A program made the position numbers and the translations under genes. Source: Ancylobacter sp. WKF20 (GTDB lineage Bacteria; Pseudomonadota; Alphaproteobacteria; Rhizobiales; Xanthobacteraceae). From it: 64,000 nt of DNA. Where the stretch lies: assembly GCF_029760895.1 (NCBI RefSeq), contig NZ_CP121679.1, positions 2,742,001-2,806,000 of the forward strand, read 5' to 3'. Below the pieces are notes generated by a model. That model was not told the origin of the DNA, did not search any database, and worked only from the letters and a program-made list of their open reading frames with translations. Position 1 is the stretch's first letter, and each line of letters begins with the position of its first letter. This document shows, piece by piece, positions 57,903 through 64,000 of the stretch.

Positions 57903-60380
57903 TCAGCGGCGGAAGCCGCCGAACCCGCCGCCCATGCCACCCCGGAATCCACCGCCAAAGTCCCCGCCGCCACGGAAGCCGCCGTAATCGCCGCCGCCAA
58001 AGGAGCGGCCATAATCGGCACCGGCATTCTGGAAGCCACCAGCGCGGGCGATGCTGTCGACGCGGTCATTGCCGAACTGCTGGAAGCTGCGCTGCTGGTT
58101 CAGCCGGTCGATCTGCGACGCGTCGCTGTCCGACTGCCAGCCACCCGCCGTGTGGTTCTGCCAGCCGCTCGACGGGTCATATTGATGGATGCTGCCATCG
58201 TGGTCGGTGTAGATGTTGCCATTGTTCCAGGCCACCGCATTGCCGGTCTTGGTGTTGCCGGCGATGCCGCGGCTGTCGGCGCTGACCTGCCCGTTATTCA
58301 CCGACACCCCGCTCTCCGAGGCGTGGCCGAAGCCGGTGGTCGGGTTGTAGGCGGCGGACTGCCGGCCAGCGGCGAAATTGCCGCTGTCGACATTGCCAAC
58401 CACGCCGGCCCGCGCCGCGCCCTCCGCGCCCGTATTGGGGTTGAAGAACGAGCCCTCACGGCCGGCCGCATAGTTGCCCGTCCACGGGTTGAAGGCGGCG
58501 CCCGAGCGGCCCTGGAAGGCGGTGCCATTGGCCGTCACGCCATTGACCGCGTTGGCGACGCCCTGCGTGCCGGTCCACGGGTTATAACCATAGGCATGGG
58601 TGATGGTGGCGTTGGCGCCCCACTGGCCATAGATGTTGGTCTGGTTGATGTTCACGCCCGCCCAGGGCCCACCCCACGGACCAGGGCCCCAATAGGGCCC
58701 CCAGGCCGGCCCCCACGCGCCCCACGGATAGCCCGCCGCGAAGCCGAAGGCGAAGCCGCTCGTCCAGGCGAAGGCGGCGTTGTAGCCATAAGTCGTCGGG
58801 CAGCCATACCAGAAGCTGCCGACATAGCCGATGCAGTCATAGCCGGTGCCATAGACCACCGTGTTGTCGGGCGAGAGCACCACGCCGAGATAGCCCGGCG
58901 TATAGCCGACCGTCACCACATCGGGGGTCGCGGCATAGACCTTCACATAGGTCACATAATGCAGCGGCGAGGAGGGCGGGATGGTGTAGATCGCCGCCGG
59001 CACCGTCGCGGTCACGAACCACGGGCCCTCCGGCGCACCAGCGACGAACCAGGCCGCCTTGAACAGCGCGTAATAGCGCGTCGGGTCGACCATGATGACC
59101 GGGGTGCGGGTGTTCTCCGCATAGGACAGGCGCGTGCCCTTGATCGGCACGAAGCGCGGGGCCCCGCCGTCATACTGCACGGTGAGCTGGGTGTTGCGCG
59201 CGATGGTCGCGGTCTGCGGAATGGTGGAGGCGATGGCCGCTTCCTTCGCCTGCGGCGTGCCGGGCACGGCGACCAGCGCGTTCGCCGCCGGGTCGGTCGG
59301 GGCGATCTTCTTGAAGTCCGCCGGCAGGCTGGCGCCGGGCACGAAGCTCCACGGGCCGTTCAGGCCGGCGGCGCGGAACCAGCGGCCGGAGATCAGGATG
59401 TAGTACTGGTTGCTCGTCGGATCGAGAATGATGGCGTGGTCGGCATTGCCGACGCGCAGCAGCGCCGTGCCGTTCACCGGCACCATCTGCGGCGCACCGT
59501 CGGTGATGACGAGCTCGGCCGGCTGGGTGGAGACGACGATGGCCGGCGGCACCTTCGGCGGCTGGCCACTCGCCGGCAGCAGCGACTGTGCCGCCTCGGC
59601 ATAATTCGCCATGCTGCCCGCCGCCTGCACCGACGCGTCGGGCCGGGTGTCGAGCGCCCACGGCCCGGTAATGGCCCTGGCCGCGTACCAGGCGCCGGCC
59701 GCCTGCAGGTGATAGCCGCCGCTGGCGTCGACGAGGATCAGCGGATGGGTGTTGATCACCCGCTGGAAGCCGGCCGCGCCATCAACGGGGCGCAGCACCG
59801 GATCGCCGGCCACCAGCACGAGAATGGTCGGCTTGTCGGCGAAGAGCACGCGCGGCGGCGTGTTCTCGACCGGCTGCGTCATGTCCTTGGTGATTTCCTT
59901 GGACGCGGCGTAGCTGGTGAGAAGGTGGTCGAGCGCGACGGTCATGCCTTCGGGCGGTAGGTGCGACTGCAGCGCGCTCATCAGCGTCACGTCCTGCGAC
60001 GGGTCGGTCGGCACATCCACCTTGGTGACGGCGATGTTGTTGAGCTGGGCAAGGCGCGCCGGCTTGTCGATCGTCACATGCGCGGTGAAATGAGCGATGC
60101 CATAGGTCGGCGTGCCGGTCTTCGGCCCGATGGCGACGGCGGCGCGGCCCGTCAGCGTGTTGCCGTCGAACTGCTCGACCAAAGGCTGGTAGAGCTGGAT
60201 CATCTGGTCGCCGAGATCGAAGCTGCGCGGCCAGGCCAGCGTCGCGGGCACAGCGGAATCCTGTGCGGTGGCGGCCGGCGGCGCGGTGGGCTGGCCCGCC
60301 GGCTGCTGGGCAAGAGCCGGCACGACGCCGAGCGTGCTTGCGGCGAGCAGAAGGGCGATGCGGGCGTGACGGATGGGCAT
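57903..60380 (-). CDS. Large secreted Gly/Trp-rich protein (carbohydrate-binding family V/XII-type annotation)
   Basis: About 825 residues. ATG 60380 (MPIRHARIALLLAASTLG) has GGGGGA upstream and gives a signal peptide ending VVPALAQQ; the frame is open further upstream. The mid-region has three copies of a W-Y/F-x-A-...-GPW module (GAWYAARAITGPW, GRWFRAAGLNGPW, AAWFVAGAPEGPW), each after a conserved strand. The next part is Gly/Trp/Tyr/Asn-rich (WGPAWGPYWGPGPWGGPWAG), with FNPWTGNYAAGREG-like repeats, and the last 30 residues are Gly/Phe/Arg. Proteins like this are often called carbohydrate-binding family V/XII; their function is not known. It is likely secreted or surface-bound. Confidence 0.75.
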   Translation of the reverse strand: MPIRHARIALLLAASTLGVVPALAQQPAGQPTAPPAATAQDSAVPATLAWPRSFDLGDQMIQLYQPLVEQFDGNTLTGRAAVAIGPKTGTPTYGIAHFTAHVTIDKPARLAQLNNIAVTKVDVPTDPSQDVTLMSALQSHLPPEGMTVALDHLLTSYAASKEITKDMTQPVENTPPRVLFADKPTILVLVAGDPVLRPVDGAAGFQRVINTHPLILVDASGGYHLQAAGAWYAARAITGPWALDTRPDASVQAAGSMANYAEAAQSLLPASGQPPKVPPAIVVSTQPAELVITDGAPQMVPVNGTALLRVGNADHAIILDPTSNQYYILISGRWFRAAGLNGPWSFVPGASLPADFKKIAPTDPAANALVAVPGTPQAKEAAIASTIPQTATIARNTQLTVQYDGGAPRFVPIKGTRLSYAENTRTPVIMVDPTRYYALFKAAWFVAGAPEGPWFVTATVPAAIYTIPPSSPLHYVTYVKVYAATPDVVTVGYTPGYLGVVLSPDNTVVYGTGYDCIGYVGSFWYGCPTTYGYNAAFAWTSGFAFGFAAGYPWGAWGPAWGPYWGPGPWGGPWAGVNINQTNIYGQWGANATITHAYGYNPWTGTQGVANAVNGVTANGTAFQGRSGAAFNPWTGNYAAGREGSFFNPNTGAEGAARAGVVGNVDSGNFAAGRQSAAYNPTTGFGHASESGVSVNNGQVSADSRGIAGNTKTGNAVAWNNGNIYTDHDGSIHQYDPSSGWQNHTAGGWQSDSDASQIDRLNQQRSFQQFGNDRVDSIARAGGFQNAGADYGRSFGGGDYGGFRGGGDFGGGFRGGMGGGFGGFRR

Positions 60381-60657
60381 GTTTCCCCCATTTTTGCTGG
60401 GTACGGCCGAAGCGATCCGGCGGAGCGCACCGGAAATCTGTACCACCGCGGACGTGACCGGGTGAAGCAGCCCGGCGTGCACAGACGCGCGAGCTGCCCG
60501 CACGGCGAAGAATGGGTTAAGCCAGCGGCGCGCGCATCGGCGTTTTTTCGCATGGGGAGCGCTTTCGAGGCGCTTTTCGTCGCCGCCGCGATTCCGTTGC
60601 GGCGCGAAGGGCTCTAGACAGGCGACGGCTGCCGCGCTTTCGCCGCCATCCTGCAAC

Positions 60658-61308
60658 ATGGCTGATCTCATGGCCCGACCTGTCCAAGAACCTGCCCGTA
60701 CCCTTCCCCGCCTCTATGTGCTCGTCGCCGCGCCCGGCGGCGCCGCCGGAGGGGAAGAAGCCGCCACGGCCCTGCGCTCCGCCGGCGAGACGCTGGACAT
60801 CGCCGCCGTGCTTCTGCGCCCCGAGGCCGGCGCGGATGACAAGCCGTCCAATCGGCTGCGCCCGCTGGTCGCCGCCAGCCACGCCATCGGCGCGGCCTGC
60901 CTGATCGAGGCGAACACGGCGCTCGCCCTCGCGCTGGAGGCCGATGGCGCCCATCTCGACGGCCCGGTTGCGCTCAAGGGCGCGCTCGCGGCGCTGCGCC
61001 CGAACGGCATCGCCGGCGCCGGTGGCCTGCGCACCAAGCACGACGCCATGACGGCGGCCGAAGCCGGCGCGGATTACGTGATGTTCGGCGAACCGGACGC
61101 GCAGGGACGCCGTCCGCCCTTCGAGACGACGCTCGAGCGTACCGACTGGTGGGTACAGCTCTTCGAACCGCCCTGCGTCGCCTATGCCGGCGCGCTGGAC
61201 GAGGTGCTGGCGCTCGCCATCGCCGGCGCCGACTTTATCGCCATCGAGCACACGCTGCTGGCGGAGCGCGCCGCGCTTGCCGAGGCGCTGGCCGGAGCGT
61301 CCGCCTGA
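60658..61308 (+). CDS. Thiamine phosphate synthase-like (ThiE/TMP-TENI fold) protein
   Basis: About 216 residues with a ThiE-type barrel: LPRLYVLVAAPGG, VAASHAIGAACLIEANTALA, GADYVMFGEPDAQGRRPP and ALAIAGADFIAIEHTL. Residues that bind pyrophosphate in true ThiE are poorly kept here, so it may be a ThiE-like paralogue rather than the main enzyme. Start ATG 60658 or 60670. It is divergent from the large secreted protein and overlaps the next gene (TGATG). Confidence 0.75.
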   Translation: MADLMARPVQEPARTLPRLYVLVAAPGGAAGGEEAATALRSAGETLDIAAVLLRPEAGADDKPSNRLRPLVAASHAIGAACLIEANTALALALEADGAHLDGPVALKGALAALRPNGIAGAGGLRTKHDAMTAAEAGADYVMFGEPDAQGRRPPFETTLERTDWWVQLFEPPCVAYAGALDEVLALAIAGADFIAIEHTLLAERAALAEALAGASA

Positions 61309-62480
61309 TGCGCTGGCCCGCCCCCCTGCTGAGGCCTGCGCTGCACGGCGTCGCGCTGGTGACCGTGCTGGCGACGCCGCTTGCCGCGTGGGCGCAGGAC
61401 GGGTCGCCGGCCCCGGACGGCCCGATCAGCCTGCCGGTGATCACTCCCGCGCCGAGCGATGCCCCGCCGGGCGTGGACGCGGTGCCGCCGGGCAGCAAGA
61501 CGCCTGCCAAGGCCGCGCCCGCGATCAAGCTCACCAAGCCGAAGCCGGCCCAGACGAAGACCCCGCCCAAGCCCGATCCGGCCTATGCCGCCTTCCAGCG
61601 CGGGCGCTACCGCACCGCGCTCGACCTCGCGGTGCAGCGCGCCACCAAGCAGGGCGACACGGCGGCCATGGTGCTGGCCGGCGAAATTCTCTCGCAGGGC
61701 TATGGCGTGCCGCAGGACAAGGAAGCGGCGCAGAAATGGTTCGAGGCGGCCGCCGCAAAGGGCAATGCCGACGCACTGTTCACTCTCGGCTCGATGAAGC
61801 TCATCTCCGGCGCGCCAGACCAGAAGGATGACGGCGTCGCCCTGCTGCGTCAGGCGGCGGCCAAGGGCAATGCGGCGGCGGCCTATAATCTCGGGCTGAT
61901 CTATCTCCAGGGCGCGGTCGCCCCGCGCGAACCGGCGGAAGCGGCCGAATGGTTCAAGCGCGCCGCCGAGGCCGACCAGCCGGACGCCGTCTACGCCCTC
62001 GCCACCCTCTATCGCGACGGCAATGGCGTGCCGAAGGATCCGCGGGAGACCGCGCGCCTGCTGGCCCGCGGCGATGACCTCGGCAGCACCGTCGCCACCA
62101 CTGAACTTGCCATCATGCTGTTCAACGGCACCGGGGTGCAGAAGGACGAGGCTCACGCGGCCGAGCTGTTCCGCAAGGCCGCGCTCGCCGGCAACCCGAT
62201 CGCGCAGAACCGCTATGCGCGCATCCTCTCGGCCGGACGCGGCGTGCCGCAGGACAAGATCGCGGCGGCGGCCTGGCACCTCACCGCCAAGGCGCAGAAG
62301 CTCGACGACCCCATGCTCGACAAGCTGGTGGAGAGCCTGACGCCGCAGGAGCGGGCCGAGGTCGATGCGCGGCTGAAGGCCTGGCAGGCGACCGGCACCC
62401 AGCCCACGGGCATGGCGGGTTCATCGGTGCCCGCCGGTCTCACACCGGCACGCCCGGTGCCGGGATCTCCCGCGCCGTGA
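61308..62480 (+). CDS. Sel1-repeat (SLR) exported protein
   Basis: A 390-residue protein. A signal peptide (LVTVLATPLAAWAQ) is followed by a Pro/Lys linker, then about six Sel1-like repeats (AMVLAGEILSQGYGVPQDKE; AAYNLGLIYLQGAVAPREPA; AVYALATLYRDGNGVPKDPR). SLR proteins act as scaffolds for envelope or signalling complexes. ATG 61308 overlaps the ThiE-like stop, so the two are translationally coupled. Confidence 0.9.
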   Translation: MRWPAPLLRPALHGVALVTVLATPLAAWAQDGSPAPDGPISLPVITPAPSDAPPGVDAVPPGSKTPAKAAPAIKLTKPKPAQTKTPPKPDPAYAAFQRGRYRTALDLAVQRATKQGDTAAMVLAGEILSQGYGVPQDKEAAQKWFEAAAAKGNADALFTLGSMKLISGAPDQKDDGVALLRQAAAKGNAAAAYNLGLIYLQGAVAPREPAEAAEWFKRAAEADQPDAVYALATLYRDGNGVPKDPRETARLLARGDDLGSTVATTELAIMLFNGTGVQKDEAHAAELFRKAALAGNPIAQNRYARILSAGRGVPQDKIAAAAWHLTAKAQKLDDPMLDKLVESLTPQERAEVDARLKAWQATGTQPTGMAGSSVPAGLTPARPVPGSPAP

Positions 62481-62765
62481 GCCCCGCCCGGCTTTCCCGT
62501 GCGGCCATCGACGCTTCCGCGACTTTGCCGCAAATGCTTCACGATTTCGGCGGATGGTCCCCCGCCCGGTCCTCCCGCCCGGACGAGCCCGCGCGCGGCT
62601 CCCTCCGATTGACCGGAGTGCGCGTGCCCGCACGCCTTGCCCCCGCCGCCCGGCGCCGCTACTCATCGTGGCGCGTCGCCGCGAGGGAGCCGGTGGCGGG
62701 CGGACTCCCATACGGACTTCGTCGCGGTCTTCGACACGGCTGACGCCATAAGCAGAGGTACCCGT

Positions 62766-64000
62766 TTGGCCTTCCACCGTCGGTTCCCGCGGCCCCTGCC
62801 CGCCCTTGCGCGGGCGCTCGGGCCGCTGGCATTCGCCCTTGTCGCGCTCGTTCTGGCGAGCGCGCTCCCGAGCTCGGGCGCGATGGCGCTCGAGGCGGTG
62901 GCGATACGTCTCGACGCGCTGGTGGTCGACCTCGCCCCCGCTGTGGAGCGCCATACCAGCGACACTGACCGCATCCAGGTCTCGACCGTCCCCGGTTCGG
63001 ACGGCATCGTCCGCCGCATCGAGGTGCGCTCGGTCGCACCGGGGCCGGACGGCAGCAAATGGGCGGTGTTCGCCCTCGCCAACAACACCGACGAGCAGGT
63101 CGACCGGCTGATCGTGGCGCCGCATTACCGGATGGTCGGCTCGGGCGTATTCTGGCCGGATCTCGGCAATCGCCGCATCCTCAACGTCACCGCGAGCCAG
63201 GGCTTCCGGCCCGAGCGGCAGAGCGCGCCGGACGCGGACGTCTACCTCATCACGCTCGACCCCGGCACGACGGTCACGCTGGTGGCCGAGCTTGCCGATT
63301 CCGGCCTGCCGCAGCTCTATCTGTGGGAGCCGGAGGCCTATAAGGACAAGGTCAACTCCTTCACCCTCTATAACGGCATCGTCATCGGCATTGCCGGCCT
63401 GCTGGCGCTGTTCCTCACCATCCTGTTCGTGGTGAAAGGCAGCGCGATGTTCCCGGCCGCCGCGGCCCTCGCTTGGGCGGTGCTGGGCTATATCGGCCTC
63501 GATTTCGGCTTCTGGTCGAAAGTGTTCGGCATCTCGCCGCTGGCGCAGCAATTCTGGCGCGCGGCGGGCGAGGCGATGCTGGCGGCGACGCTGGTCGTCT
63601 TCCTCTTCGCCTATCTCAACCTCAACCGCTGGCATGTGCGCTACGCCCACATCACCGCCGGCTGGCTCGTCTTCCTGGCCGCCCTTGTCGGCCTTGCCCT
63701 GCTCGACCCCTCCGCTGCCGCCGGCATCGCCCGGCCATCGCTGCTCGTCGTGTCCCTGATGGGCTTTGCGGTGGTGCTGTGGCTGGCGTTGCACCGCTAT
63801 GACCGCGCGGTGCTGATCATCCCCACCCTGTTCCTGCTGGTCGTGTGGGTGCTCACCGCCGGCATGGCAGTGTCCGGCCATATCGGCAACGACCTCGTGG
63901 CCCCGGCGCTGCTCGGCGGGCTTGTTCTCATCGTCATGCTGATCGGCTTCACGGTCATGCAGCACGCCTTCGCCGGCATCGGCTCGGTTGCCGGCAGCGC
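62766..64000 (+). CDS. Membrane sensor protein, N-terminal part (probable GGDEF/EAL-type), cut by right edge
   Basis: An open frame from TTG 62766 (AGAGG upstream) to the window end, at least 411 codons, without a stop. It has a signal/anchor (PLAFALVALVLASALPSSGA), a periplasmic domain with SVAPGPDGSKWAVFALANNT and LVAELADSGLPQLYLWEPEA, then about seven membrane helices from NGIVIGIAGLLALFLTILFV onwards. This is a 7TMR-DISM-like layout often attached to GGDEF/EAL c-di-GMP domains in this group. The catalytic part lies outside the window, so the assignment is inferred. The 285-bp gap before it holds no clear gene or site. Confidence 0.7.
   Translation, partial: MAFHRRFPRPLPALARALGPLAFALVALVLASALPSSGAMALEAVAIRLDALVVDLAPAVERHTSDTDRIQVSTVPGSDGIVRRIEVRSVAPGPDGSKWAVFALANNTDEQVDRLIVAPHYRMVGSGVFWPDLGNRRILNVTASQGFRPERQSAPDADVYLITLDPGTTVTLVAELADSGLPQLYLWEPEAYKDKVNSFTLYNGIVIGIAGLLALFLTILFVVKGSAMFPAAAALAWAVLGYIGLDFGFWSKVFGISPLAQQFWRAAGEAMLAATLVVFLFAYLNLNRWHVRYAHITAGWLVFLAALVGLALLDPSAAAGIARPSLLVVSLMGFAVVLWLALHRYDRAVLIIPTLFLLVVWVLTAGMAVSGHIGNDLVAPALLGGLVLIVMLIGFTVMQHAFAGIGSVAGS

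Noticed and set aside
57852..59960. A 702-codon plus-strand open frame opposite the large secreted protein.
   Set aside because: The minus frame has a signal peptide and repeats; the plus frame is His/Arg/Gly-rich without motifs.
62477..62743. An 88-codon frame starting at a GTG over the Sel1 gene stop.
   Set aside because: Arg/Ala/Ser-rich composition, no family resemblance and no Shine-Dalgarno; judged non-coding.

Overview
This is high-GC DNA from an alphaproteobacterium of the order Hyphomicrobiales. The tolQRAB-pal-cpoB block linked to ybgC, ruvCAB and yebC, the ssrS-fthC pair, rcdA and CtrA-type boxes all point there. A Xanthobacteraceae-like relative (Ancylobacter, Starkeya or Xanthobacter type) is my inference, not a proven identification. 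About 60 genes are densely packed, with codon use typical of a GC-rich chromosome. One short gene at 47.1-47.6 kb is strikingly AT-rich.

Layout. From 0.5 to 8.5 kb lies a methylamine catabolic unit: a GlxA/GbdR-type AraC regulator, a DUF1275 membrane protein, then dgcA-dgcB-etfA-etfB for dimethylglycine demethylation. From 8.6 to 12.5 kb is an envelope glycolipid cassette (GT39 transferase, LAB_N protein, PAP2 phosphatase, GT2 transferase). The PAP2 gene is preceded by three TTCAC repeats at exact 11-bp spacing. From 12.6 to 20.2 kb is choline uptake and oxidation: betA and a fused betI-betB gene on the minus strand, divergent from choXWV. Two BetI-like dyads lie between them. Together these genes would import choline, oxidise it to glycine betaine and demethylate dimethylglycine to sarcosine. 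The betaine-to-dimethylglycine step is not in the window.

From 20.3 to 38 kb most genes are on the minus strand: glmM, an NCS2 permease, a methyltransferase, ftsH, tilS, cpoB, pal, tolB-A-R-Q, ybgC, a DUF2852 protein, a TetR regulator and ruvB-(membrane ORF)-ruvA-ruvC. From 38 to 44 kb come two transporters, yebC, a YmdB-type phosphoesterase, fthC with 6S RNA, a quinone oxidoreductase and a DUF1192 gene. From 44 to 51 kb are a candidate CtrA-controlled small RNA, rcdA, rpmE, an ABC exporter, an AT-rich HEPN-like gene, an acetyltransferase, an OmpA/ExbB-like motor pair and suhB. From 51.2 to 57.8 kb are zapA, a DUF4164 gene and tkt-gap-pgk-fba (Calvin cycle/glycolysis). The right end holds a large secreted Gly/Trp-rich protein, a ThiE-like protein, a Sel1-repeat protein and the N-terminus of a membrane sensor cut by the window edge.

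Most of the window is ordinary chromosomal backbone. The least explained items are the small RNA candidate upstream of rcdA (43.9-44.04 kb), the AT-rich HEPN-like gene, the BetI-BetB fusion, the TTCAC triple repeat and a family of intergenic palindromic elements (four copies, one of them a distinct subtype).
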